DNA of 64,000 bases, from the NCBI RefSeq assembly GCF_013520985.1, contig NZ_JACDTY010000009.1:186001-250000 (forward strand), given 5' to 3'. Below the pieces are notes generated by a model. The model saw nothing but the letters and a program-made list of their open reading frames with translations, ran no database searches and was not told the origin of the DNA. The translations under genes and the position numbers were made by a program. Positions within the stretch are counted from its first letter, which is position 1. Each line of letters opens with the position of its first letter. Of this stretch, positions 17,721-26,327 are shown one piece after another. This stretch comes from Mesorhizobium neociceri. GTDB taxonomy: Bacteria; Pseudomonadota; Alphaproteobacteria; Rhizobiales; Rhizobiaceae.

Positions 17721-18896
17721 ATGGCTAGACAGTTCGTGTTCTCCTCCGAATCCGTCGGCGCGGGACACCCGGATAAGATGGCCGACAACATCTCGGATGC
17801 CATACTTGATGCGGTCCTTCGTGAGGATGTGAAGGCGCGCGTCGCTTGTGAAGCGCTGGTGAAGACCGGGATGGTCGTTCTGGCCGGCGAGATCACCAGC
17901 AAGGCGCAGATCGATTACAGTCAAGTTGCCCGCGATACGATCCTCGATATCGGATACGACGACGATGCCATCGGTTTTGATGGCCGGCGCTGCGCCGTCG
18001 TTCTGGCTCTTTCCGAGCAGTCGCCCGACATCAGCCAGGGCGTTGATGAAGGACGAGGGCAGGATCTCGAGCAAGGCGCGGGAGATCAGGGGCTCATGTT
18101 CGGGTACGCATGCAACGAGACTGAAACGTTGATGCCCTTACCCATCCAACTCGCTCATGATTTGACAAAAAAACAGGCGGAGGTGCGCAAAGCCGGACGA
18201 CTTGGCTGGCTGCGCCCGGATGTGAAATCTCAAGTCTCCGTGCGCTATGATGATTTCCGGCCGGTGGCGCTGGACACCATAGTCCTGTCGACCCAGCATG
18301 ACGAGGAGGTCTCCCAAGCCGAGGTCCGGGAAGGCGTCATTGAGGAGATCATAAAGCCGGTCTTGCCGCTTCACCTGGATACGACCGGGATCAGGTTCCT
18401 GGTCAATCCGACCGGCCGGTTCGTTGTCGGTGGGCCACAAGGCGACTGCGGGCTTACCGGACGCAAGATCATCGTCGATTCCTATGGTGGGATGGGCCGT
18501 CACGGCGGCGGCGCCTTTTCGGGCAAGGACCCGTCCAAGGTCGATCGCTCAGCGGCGTACGCGGCGCGGTACGTCGCAAAAAATGTGGTTGCCAGCGGCC
18601 TTGCGGAGGTCTGCGAAGTTCAGCTTGCTTACGCGATTGGCGTCGCCGCGCCGGTGTCTATCCACGTCAACACTTTCGGAACGGCAAAGGTCGAGGAAGG
18701 AAGGATCGAGCGCCTCATTCTTGAGCACTTCGACCTCCGGCCTAAAGGCATCATCAAAATGCTTGATCTCTTGCGCCCGATTTTCCGCAAGACCGCGACA
18801 TACGGACACTTTGGCCGTGAAGAGCCTGAGTTCACCTGGGAGAAAACGGACAGAGCGGACGAGTTGCTGCGTGAATTAGGACCGGCAGCTGCGTGA
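17721..18896 (+). CDS. metK: S-adenosylmethionine synthetase
   Basis: A 391-residue enzyme that makes SAM from methionine and ATP. It shows 'SSESVGAGHPDKMADNISDA', the hexapeptide-type 'GAGDQGLMFGYA', the P-loop-like 'GGGAFSGKDPSKVDRSAAY' and the C-terminal 'FGREEPEFTWEKTD'. The N-terminal His (GHPDK) and Asp (KADxx-type DKMAD) residues are conserved. It follows glyA by 47 bases with a gaagcgaggc Shine-Dalgarno-like stretch, so the two are co-transcribed. Its job here is most likely extra SAM for methylations in the symbiotic state, for example Nod-factor or small-molecule methyltransferases. Confidence 0.97.
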   Translation: MARQFVFSSESVGAGHPDKMADNISDAILDAVLREDVKARVACEALVKTGMVVLAGEITSKAQIDYSQVARDTILDIGYDDDAIGFDGRRCAVVLALSEQSPDISQGVDEGRGQDLEQGAGDQGLMFGYACNETETLMPLPIQLAHDLTKKQAEVRKAGRLGWLRPDVKSQVSVRYDDFRPVALDTIVLSTQHDEEVSQAEVREGVIEEIIKPVLPLHLDTTGIRFLVNPTGRFVVGGPQGDCGLTGRKIIVDSYGGMGRHGGGAFSGKDPSKVDRSAAYAARYVAKNVVASGLAEVCEVQLAYAIGVAAPVSIHVNTFGTAKVEEGRIERLILEHFDLRPKGIIKMLDLLRPIFRKTATYGHFGREEPEFTWEKTDRADELLRELGPAAA

Positions 18897-18999
18897 GGGT
18901 CGGTCGCAGGATCCCGCGTGCAGCCATTCCCACGCCCGACGGGCGGGGCGACAAGCCGGCTCCTGCTTCAGAGGATATCGACGTCGGACGGAGATCTTG

Positions 19000-19992
19000 A
19001 TGCCGGAGTATGACGTGCTTTGCATCGGCAATGCCATTGTCGACATCATCGCGCAATGCGACGAGGCTTTTCTGGAGACCAACGGCATCATCAAGGGCGC
19101 GATGAACCTCATCGATGCGCAGCGCGCCGAATTGCTCTACAGCCGCATGGGGCCGGCGATCGAGGCATCCGGCGGCAGCGCCGGCAACACGGCGGCGGGC
19201 GTCGCCAGTCTGGGCGGACGGGCCGCCTTCTTCGGCAAGGTGTCGAACGATGCGCTGGGCGATATCTACGCGCACGACATCCACGCCCAGGGCGTGGCCT
19301 TCGACACCAAGCCGCTCCAGGGCGAACCGCCGACGGCGCGCTCGATGATCTTCGTCACGCCGGACGGCGAGCGTTCGATGAATACTTATCTCGGCGCCTG
19401 CGTCGAGCTCGGGCCCGAAGATGTCGAGGCCGACAAGGCCGCCGGCGCCAAGGTCACCTATTTCGAAGGCTATCTGTGGGATCCGCCGCGCGCCAAGGAG
19501 GCCATCCGGCAGACGGCGAGGCTGGCGCATGCCGCCGGTCGCGAAGTGTCGATGACGCTGTCGGATTCCTTCTGTGTGGACCGCTACCGCGACGAGTTCC
19601 TCGAGTTGATGCGATCAGGCACCGTCGATATCGTCTTCGCCAACAGCCATGAGATCAAGTCGCTCTACCAGACTGCTTCCTTCGAGGACGCGCTCGCCGC
19701 CATCCGCAAGGACTGCGGAATAGCCGCTGTCACCCGCTCGGAAAAAGGCTCGGTGATCGTGCGCGGCAACGAGACTGTCGTCATCCAGGCGACCACGATC
19801 AAGGAGCTGGTCGACACGACCGGTGCCGGCGATCTCTATGCCGCCGGTTTCCTCTACGGCTACACGACCGGGCGCAGCCTCAAGGATTGCGGCGATCTCG
19901 GCTCGCTGGCCGCCGGGCTGGTTATCCAGCAGCTTGGCCCGCGCCCGCGGCAGAACCTGCGCAACGCGGCGGAACAGGCGGCATGGCTTTAG
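19000..19992 (+). CDS. Adenosine kinase (PfkB family)
   Basis: A 330-residue PfkB-family kinase. It has 'CIGNAIVDIIAQ' at the start, 'GGSAGNTAAGVASLGGRAAF' and the C-terminal catalytic 'DTTGAGDLYAAGFLYGYTTG' with the base Asp. The rhizobial members annotated as adenosine kinase share this layout. It would remove adenosine produced from S-adenosylhomocysteine, which fits behind metK. The ATG at 19000 follows a ggag at good distance and is preferred to the overlapping TTG at 18997. A 3' fragment of a second copy lies at 46141-46455. Confidence 0.88.
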   Translation: MPEYDVLCIGNAIVDIIAQCDEAFLETNGIIKGAMNLIDAQRAELLYSRMGPAIEASGGSAGNTAAGVASLGGRAAFFGKVSNDALGDIYAHDIHAQGVAFDTKPLQGEPPTARSMIFVTPDGERSMNTYLGACVELGPEDVEADKAAGAKVTYFEGYLWDPPRAKEAIRQTARLAHAAGREVSMTLSDSFCVDRYRDEFLELMRSGTVDIVFANSHEIKSLYQTASFEDALAAIRKDCGIAAVTRSEKGSVIVRGNETVVIQATTIKELVDTTGAGDLYAAGFLYGYTTGRSLKDCGDLGSLAAGLVIQQLGPRPRQNLRNAAEQAAWL

Positions 19993-20046
19993 GCGGGATT
20001 TCCGACGACATGCTGCCCCACCCTCCCCTGCTACAGTCGGCCCAGG

Positions 20047-20298
20047 CGAGCGGATACCCGAACGAAATCGGTCCCTGAGTCTACGACATTCACTCACCGC
20101 GCGTCCCAGAAGTCGCAGATTTCGGACCTGCTAACGCTTGCCCGCGAGCGAGTGTGTGACGGCCAACTGTGGGTGAATCCGGACTGTGGCCTCAAAACCC
20201 GGAGACGGGATGAGGTCCGCCCTGCCCTCATGAACATGGTTGCTGCAGCATGCGCGTTGCGGGACAAAGTGCAGGCCGAGGTTGCGCGGCCCGTGTGA
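20047..20298 (+). pseudogene. metE C-terminal remnant
   Basis: About 80 codons match the end of cobalamin-independent methionine synthase: 'YPNEIGP', a TGA where Gly is expected, 'VYDIHSPRVPEV', a frameshift near 20105, then 'GQLWVNPDCGLKTRRRDEV' and 'RPALMNMVAAA'. The zinc-ligand Cys of NPDCGLKTR is kept. It follows adenosine kinase by about 55 bases, so the original operon was probably glyA-metK-adk-metE. A second metE fragment lies at 42950-43105. Confidence 0.85.
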
Positions 20299-20770
20299 CC
20301 CGCAAGATCCAAGCAGCGGCCGACCGACGCCACAACGGCACCGCGCACGTAAGTCGGGAGATCCCGTCTTCGCCAGTTGTGTGCGTCAAGTTCTAAAAGA
20401 TGGCTGGCATTGAATGGGGCGTCCGCCGCGCAGCCCCGCGTAGCGGAGCGGCGGGCGCACCGGCCGCTTCAGGCGGCCAATGCCCTCGAGCTCTCCTTCT
20501 TGTGCTCGCGCACATGCCCCATTTTGATTGAGCAGGGCGCTTCGAGCCAAGTCTCATGGATCTCTACCGCCGGCGCCCGCGCTAGCCGGAAACAGCACTG
20601 CGGAGATTGCGCCAGCGCGCTTGACCTCTCGGCAAGACTGCGCCGCGGTGAACGCGCGACGCTCCCGCAGGGACGCTTCATTCTCCCTGTCCAAGCACCG
20701 GATAGAACGTGCTGTTAACCAAATTTTTCAGCCACCAGCTTATTCCTCGAGCAAAGGACGTGAGTGATCC
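20299..20770. other. Stretch without a supported gene
   Basis: GC-rich with only short frames on both strands and no recognisable motif. Confidence 0.45.
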
Positions 20771-21022
20771 ATGTGCGATTCGAACATAAGTGCGTTTCCG
20801 CTGCATCGTCGGCGCAAATTGGTCGACGGGATCGCCCGGATCCTTGAGTCCAAAAACGGCGAGGACGCGAACGCTTTCTGGCGCGCCACCGCCATGACAA
20901 TCCTCGTCCAACTGTCCGAATCAGGAATTGCACCCCGGCTCGCCGAACAAGAGGTGAGAGCGCTGCTTCATGCCATCCTGGGCAACATGGCGACCAGGAG
21001 TGCTGAGAAACTTGCCCGATAG
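20771..21022 (+). CDS. Small rhizobial protein, DUF6074-like
   Basis: An 83-residue protein with 'FPLHRRRKLVDGIARILESK' near the start and a helical second half ('FWRATAMTILVQLSESGIAP'). The 'FPL-RRR-LVD' start resembles DUF6074 proteins common in rhizobial symbiosis regions; this is a resemblance by eye only. A weak aaagga lies upstream. No function is known. Confidence 0.5.
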   Translation: MCDSNISAFPLHRRRKLVDGIARILESKNGEDANAFWRATAMTILVQLSESGIAPRLAEQEVRALLHAILGNMATRSAEKLAR

Positions 21023-21534
21023 GATCGCTCACCCCGATGTTGCGCAGAGCCCCCGAGCTTCGTGAGCTTGGATGAGGAGCCCTGACCGCGTTCAGGGTCT
21101 AAGTGTCAGATGAAGAGCAACGAAGGCCGTCATGCGGCACTGGGGACGTCCAGCTCCGAATCGCCGAGCAGAGTTCTGGCGTGAAACAATCGAGTCTGCC
21201 CACCGCCTCATACCGGGTCGATTGAGCTCATCCAGGCGAGCAGTAAGCGCGCGCCCTGCAGCGCTCGCTTGCAATGGCGTGCGCGATCGGTGTCGCCGCC
21301 CAACAATAGCGGTCGGCTTTGGGTTGACGGCTTGGCACGCCCGCCTACCACCGAGCCCCGTTGCACTTGCCACTGGACCGACCAGTCGTCGTGACGAGAA
21401 CTATCCAAAGCCTTTCGTCCGCTTGTAAGGATGCTCTTGGATGCGATCGAGGTTAACGCTCTACGGCGGAACTGTGCGCGCCAGACCGTAAGTTCACTCG
21501 GAGAGCTATGATTTCGCCGCGATGGCGTTTCGCG

Positions 21535-21816
21535 CTATGGCTCAAGAAGGGCACTGCCGTATAGCGCCCAAAGCTGTTCGCAGTCCCACATCCGTAAGCT
21601 TGGCGTTTCTCGTTCTCCATAGAAGACCATTGCACCGCGAACGTCATATCCAAGCACGGACGCATTTGCGACGAACTGGACGGCGCGTCCTAAGCTGGTC
21701 ACGCCGATCTGGGCTCCAATTTTGTTGGCTGCGTCGATCACGCCCAGGATTTGCGCATCTGCGCCTCTGCCGGCCAAAACAGCCGCCGAGATCGCATCGT
21801 CCGTTGCTACGAGCAT
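21535..21816 (-). CDS. Hypothetical protein, 93 residues
   Basis: Unrecognised. The sequence has a regular alpha/beta look: 'MLVATDDAISAAVLAGRGAD', then 'ILGVIDAANKIGAQIGVTSL' and 'VQFVANASVLGYDVRGAMVF'. Composition is protein-like and a ggggact stretch lies upstream of the ATG. Neighbouring sequence on both sides is decayed, so it may be a remnant. Confidence 0.4.
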   Translation of the reverse strand: MLVATDDAISAAVLAGRGADAQILGVIDAANKIGAQIGVTSLGRAVQFVANASVLGYDVRGAMVFYGERETPSLRMWDCEQLWALYGSALLEP

Positions 21817-22239
21817 CGCTTTTAGTCCCCATAAGGAGCGCTCTTCAACTTCGGGCGCAAAATCTGTTCCGCGTTCCGCGTCGTCCTAGCGACAGCTTCA
21901 GGCACCCATCTCGCGGTTGATGACGGCGATGAGCTCGTCGTCGTGGCTTTCACCGGCTGGTGCGCGAGAATTTTGTCGATGGCTGGTGCCGCGACGGGCG
22001 AACCGGACTCCGCCGCGATACCCGAAGGCGCGGGATTAAGCGACACAGAAAGCACGAGCGTCTCGAGGGTGCGCAGCATCAAGCGTTCGGCGTGCACTAA
22101 ACCGTTGAATGTTGAATACGTTTGGACGATCCGTGCCGTCGTTCTTCTCATTGGGTCTTGTCGGGAACCACCCCGTCAACTTTAGTCAACTTGTTGAGAC
22201 AGGGAACCAGCCTGTCTGGTTAAAACCTTCGCCGTGCGC

Positions 22240-22440
22240 CCGGTGGCAATCGTGGAAACGTCGGGCCTGTTTCGTCCCGAGCACTGCGGCCGACTTCACC
22301 TGGGTCAGGCGCCCACGCTTGAAGATGGCGCGGATCTCGCGGGCCAGCTTGGGCTTGAGCATGCCCGTTCGCGATTGCCAATCCTGAACTCCGCAAACAG
22401 GTTGCCGCTGCTCGGTTTGGCGGTGATGTCCTGAGTCATA
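22240..22440 (-). pseudogene. XRE/HigA2-type antitoxin remnant
   Basis: The minus strand starts 'MTQDITAKPSSGNLFAEFRI', shifts frame, and continues 'MLKPKLAREIRAIFKRGRLT' 'QVKSAAVLGTKQ'. This is the start and helix-turn-helix of an XRE-type antitoxin. A frameshift and loss of the end make it a pseudogene. Confidence 0.6.
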
Positions 22441-22783
22441 GCGCTTTGCCTACGCCTTTGGAGCACACTGACGGTTTCCAACTCCATAGAATACCGCCTC
22501 CGATAGCCGTTGGTTGCCCCTGCAAGTCCGACCAGTACACACGCTGGCTGCTCAATGATCGGTGATAGCGCCGATTTTGCTCTTTTTATGAGCAACCCGC
22601 CTTTGTTTTGCACAAAGGGGGATCGCGATTACCGCTAACACCTACAGAGCTGCGCGGACACCAACAGTGATCGGCCAAACGTTGGACGAGCAACAATCTT
22701 GATATGACATTGTTGCGTTTAGCGGCAAGCACCACTATGAAGCGACGCTTCGCCGACTTTGTTTCAAGCTGCCGGAGCGTTTC

Positions 22784-23248
22784 ATGACAGAAGAAGCCGA
22801 CAAAAATATTGACAGCCTCATCGAACTCACAGCCGATGTCGTCTCAGCCTACGTCTCCAACAACCCGGTTCCGGTGGGAGATCTCCCTGCTCTGATCGGT
22901 CAAGTGCACGAGGCACTGAAAGGCACGGCCGGGAGCGTCTCTGCAGAAGAGCCCCAGGCCCTTAAGCCTGCTGTTCCAGTCAAGAAGTCGGTGACACCGG
23001 ACTACATCATCTCACTTGAGGACGGGAAGAAGTTCAAATCCCTAAAGCGTCATCTGTCGACCCACTATGGACTGACGCCGGATCAATATCGCGCCAAATG
23101 GGGTCTGCCGGCGGATTATCCAATGGTCGCACCGAATTACGCTGCGGCGCGCTCGGCATTGGCCAAGACGATGGGGCTCGGCCGCAAACCGAAAGAGCCG
23201 GAAACGCCGGTGCCGGCGAAGCGGACCCGCAAGAAGGCGGATGCCTGA
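22784..23248 (+). CDS. Ros/MucR-family regulator lacking the zinc cysteines
   Basis: A 154-residue DNA-binding protein of the Ros/MucR family, which controls exopolysaccharide, motility and symbiotic genes. The N-terminal part 'ELTADVVSAYVSNNPVPVGD' 'LPALIGQVHEALKG' matches the family oligomerisation region. The DNA-binding part reads 'DYIISLEDGKKFKSLKRHLS' 'THYGLTPDQYR'. Ros has Cys where this protein has Ser in ISLEDG, so the C2H2 zinc site is incomplete. Mesorhizobium loti Ml-type MucR proteins are known to fold without zinc, which fits. The Lys-rich tail KRTRKKADA is typical. A frameshifted paralogue is at 44469-44934. Confidence 0.9.
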   Translation: MTEEADKNIDSLIELTADVVSAYVSNNPVPVGDLPALIGQVHEALKGTAGSVSAEEPQALKPAVPVKKSVTPDYIISLEDGKKFKSLKRHLSTHYGLTPDQYRAKWGLPADYPMVAPNYAAARSALAKTMGLGRKPKEPETPVPAKRTRKKADA

Positions 23249-23308
23249 TTTCCATTTGACTAGACAGAATTCGTACTGAAGCGCGCGGCGGCCACCGGCT
23301 TTCTGAAT

Positions 23309-24850
23309 AGTCGACCGTGAACAATGCGGGTCCTAAGCCGTAAGCTGCTTTTGCCGGATGTGAGGCGCAGCGATCAAGAGCCACAAAAATTGCTTCAGCC
23401 AAGTGAGCAGGAGGTAGAAGTTGTAGCCGGCGGCCGCCAGGATGGCGTTGATCGCATCGCCCTGGGTATGGGCGAGGTAATTGCGACCCATTCTATGTTC
23501 GCTCTTGATGTGGCCGATCACCGGCTCGACAGCCGATCGTCGTCGCATCTGGCGCTTGATGGCCGGGGTCACGCGGCGCTTCTGACCGGCGGTGAAGACC
23601 CTCAACTTGTGGCTTTGCGGCGCGTTATGGCCGCGGTAGCCGGCGTCGGCGAGGATGCGCTGCGTTTCGGATCCGATGATCCGTTGCATGTCCGGGATGA
23701 CCGTTGCCAGGGTATGGCCGTCATAGGGGTTCCCTGGGAGCGCCATGGCGTGCAGGGCGAACTGACCGCCCTTTGAGCGCATAAGCGTCGTCGCCACGGA
23801 CACCTTCACCCCGAACTCGTAGGGCGCATGCGCCTTGCCCTTGCCTATGCATTCGACCTCCGGCGCATGCAGGCTCCAGATCTTGCGGCCGCGCTGGCGC
23901 TGCCTGTGCTCCAGAATGGTCGAGGCCTGGTAGAGCGGCCAGCGGAAGATGGCCTCGAGCGCCGCCTCGTTGGTGATCTGGCGGGAGATGTCCCGGATGA
24001 TGCGCCCTAGATAGGTCCTGAGCCTGCGCAGGGCTTTGTTGGCCCGCTTGAATTGTTTGGCATGGGCGTAGCGCTGATACATGATCAGCGCCCGCTTGCC
24101 GACCCGGACATAGGACTGGCGCAGGTCGAGCCCCGCCTTCCTGGCCAGGCGAACGAGCCGCTCGCGGGCGCGATGAAAGAGCTTGGCGTCGGTCGGAAAC
24201 ATGACGTTCTTGGGCTGCACGGTGGTGTCAACGATGACCCGGCGCGTATCCTGCGGCTTCATGGCCCCGGTCTTGACGGCGACCGCCAGGCTTTCCTGCA
24301 GCAGGGCTGCAATCCGCTCCTCGCCCATGCGGCTGCGCCAGCGCGTCATCGAGGAGCGGTCGAACGGCAGCTCGTGGCGGAAGAACTCCTCGCCGCACAG
24401 GTACTGGAAGTACGGGTTCTCGATCCAGCGCGCGCACAGCACCTCGTCCGACAGGTTGAAGGTGTGCTTGAGGATGGCGAGCCCGGCCATCAGCCGGGTC
24501 GGCAGCGGCGGCATTCCGGGCCCGTCGCAATAGACCTCGCCGAAGCGCGCCTCCAGCACCGGCCAGTCGATGGCGCGGGCCAGCCGCACCAACTCGTGGT
24601 TCATGTTGAGGATCTGATCAAGGCGGGCGCGCCTGTTCTCCCGCCTCGCGCCGTTCACGTGGTCTGCCCATCGCCTGGCTCCGATTCACTGCGATGAAAG
24701 CAGTGAATCACGCTTCGGCAGGCAGGGAAATCGCAAACTGGAATTGCAAGAAAACTACCCACAAACTGGCCAGTTCCTGCAATTCCGAAATCTGCAAATC
24801 GCGCGTTTCCTATGGAATATCAGCAGCTTCCGAATTCTTCACGGTCGACT
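23309..24850. mobile_element. IS5-like insertion sequence with inverted ends and GAAT target duplication
   Basis: The ends read agtcgaccgtgaacaatg (left, 23309) and agtcgaccgtgaagaatt (right, inverted, ending 24850), a 17-bp terminal repeat with one mismatch. GAAT flanks both sides (23305-23308 and 24851-24854), a likely 4-bp target duplication. One transposase gene fills the element, which therefore looks intact and recent. Confidence 0.8.
23333..24658 (-). CDS. IS5-like transposase
   Basis: A 441-residue DDE transposase. The N-terminal part has 'PLPTRLMAGLAILKHTFNLS' and 'ENPYFQYLCGEEFFRHELPF'; the catalytic core has 'RRVIVDTTVQPKNVMFPTDA' (first Asp), 'ILADAGYRGHNAP' (second Asp) and 'AVEPVIGHIKSEHRMGRNYL' (Glu with the YREK-like region). 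The length suits this IS5-type subgroup. No frameshift is seen. Confidence 0.9.
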   Translation of the reverse strand: MNGARRENRRARLDQILNMNHELVRLARAIDWPVLEARFGEVYCDGPGMPPLPTRLMAGLAILKHTFNLSDEVLCARWIENPYFQYLCGEEFFRHELPFDRSSMTRWRSRMGEERIAALLQESLAVAVKTGAMKPQDTRRVIVDTTVQPKNVMFPTDAKLFHRARERLVRLARKAGLDLRQSYVRVGKRALIMYQRYAHAKQFKRANKALRRLRTYLGRIIRDISRQITNEAALEAIFRWPLYQASTILEHRQRQRGRKIWSLHAPEVECIGKGKAHAPYEFGVKVSVATTLMRSKGGQFALHAMALPGNPYDGHTLATVIPDMQRIIGSETQRILADAGYRGHNAPQSHKLRVFTAGQKRRVTPAIKRQMRRRSAVEPVIGHIKSEHRMGRNYLAHTQGDAINAILAAAGYNFYLLLTWLKQFLWLLIAAPHIRQKQLTA

Positions 24851-25215
24851 GAATATAAAGGCCGGGACTTGCCGCGCCTATTTGCGCCGCCTTTGGCGGA
24901 CACACATTTTTGCTGCTGGAGATGGAGCGTGGTGGGCGCTACTCGGCCCGACCAGGCGATGCCTGCTGTCGATCTTCGATGAAGTCTTGGCGCCCGATCC
25001 AGTCCAATAGAGCGACTAATCGTTGCTTGTGCGACACCGCAGTGCAATGGCTTTCGGCGTGGTACGGGCCAGGTTCGCCGGGCGAACCGCTTGGCGTGCG
25101 GTTCTGCCCCTTTTCCAAAACGACACTGCCTTGCGCTGATGTTGAACCGCTCGCTCAGGAGATCGCCGAGGAGAAACGGTCCTCTGACGCTTGGGTCGCG
25201 GCCGCAGCAGAAAAG

Positions 25216-25428
25216 TCAGCCAGCTTTGCTGAGGTTGCCAGCGGAGGACTTGCCGGTGCGGCGGTCCTGTTCAATTTCATAGTTGACCTTCTGGCCGTCA
25301 GCGAGGGTTGAAAGGCCCGCGCGCTCGACGGCAGAAATGTGGACGAAAACATCCTGACCGCCATTGTCGGGCTGGATAAATCCAAACCCCTTGGTACTGT
25401 TAAACCACTTCACTGTTCCAGTCGCCAT
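25216..25428 (-). CDS. Cold-shock protein CspA family
   Basis: A 70-residue single cold-shock domain that binds single-stranded RNA and DNA. It starts 'MATGTVKWFNSTKGFGFIQP' with RNP1 (KGFGFI) and RNP2 (VFVHISAV), and ends 'LSKAG'. Length and motifs are standard. The start at 25428 is set by homology; the frame runs further upstream without coding signs. Confidence 0.95.
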   Translation of the reverse strand: MATGTVKWFNSTKGFGFIQPDNGGQDVFVHISAVERAGLSTLADGQKVNYEIEQDRRTGKSSAGNLSKAG

Positions 25429-26193
25429 ATGCGTAATCCCTTGTAACAATTGCATCCGTGGAAAGGCCGTCAGGCCGCTCCGACTTCCCACCAATACTGC
25501 GGTCGGAGGCCCAGCAAAAGTAAAATATTCCAAAAACCCGGCATGAGGCTGCCGATGATTGAGCACCCATCATGACCGCCTATCGCCGGGCCGTCTGTCC
25601 GGTGCTGACGCTGGCGAATCGGCACACAGCCGGCAGATTTCGGCGCCTCCGCAATGCGTTGCGCCGTGGACTGACACGTTCAGAACGCACGGGGCTGTTA
25701 CCAATCAGACATCTGGGATGCGCTGTCGAGCGTCCCAGCGCTGCGGTCAGGCACTGGAGAGCCTCGCGGCAGCGCAGGTTTTTGCCTCACACTTAGGTGC
25801 CATTCCAGCCGGGTAAACGCAGTTGCTTGCGCTCAGGCTTGATGCTGGACGTTGGTTGGGGATTGTTGCTCAGACGACGAAAAGACCCGTCGGCCTCACT
25901 GCTTTGTCTGAGTAGGCGACGTTGAAGCTGTATTGGAGAGCCGTGTAGACATCGAAAAATACAGCGGTCGGATCCTGCTCGACGCGACCTGACCAGTTTC
26001 ACGCCAGAGAGACGCAGGCACGGCTTCTCGGACGCACCGCCCGATCAGCACGCAGCTCGCCGCTACCCCAGCGAGCTATGACGTTCTGCGACTACGCCAA
26101 CGCACAGCGCCGGTCCGCACTGGTGGCGGTAGACTCAACGTTTGTTCCTACAACGATATCGTCCCAAGCCGCAGCCGCTTCAGCGTGCGGCAC
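25429..26193. other. Intergenic stretch ending in the NifA promoter region
   Basis: No supported gene. The left end holds the leader and promoter of the minus-strand cspA. Confidence 0.45.
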
Positions 26194-26219
26194 TGTCCGA
26201 TGTCCGACAATGTCGGACA
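26194..26219 (+). promoter_or_regulatory. NifA upstream activator sites
   Basis: tgtccgatgtccgaca (26194-26209) is an exact TGT-N10-ACA. It overlaps the 19-bp near-palindrome tgtccgacaatgtcggaca (26201-26219). The same block, slightly altered, lies upstream of the units at 34.3, 40.5 and 55.5 kb. Confidence 0.85.
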
Positions 26220-26270
26220 CGTCGCGTAGCAAAGTCGATTGGTACACATTGGCGCAATGGCTTTCTCGTC

Positions 26271-26286
26271 TGGCACGCGACGTGCG
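26271..26286 (+). promoter_or_regulatory. Sigma-54 (-24/-12) promoter of the M16 peptidase operon
   Basis: tggcacgcgacgtgcg has GG and GC ten bases apart, as RpoN requires. It lies about 60 bases downstream of the activator sites and about 40 upstream of the start codon. Confidence 0.88.
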
Positions 26287-26327
26287 GGGCTTCGGCATCC
26301 GCGTCACAGACCAAGGAGAAGTCGTTC

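Noticed and set aside
21453..21520. tRNA-like stretch with ggagagct
   Set aside because: No cloverleaf could be drawn; anticodon and T arms are missing.
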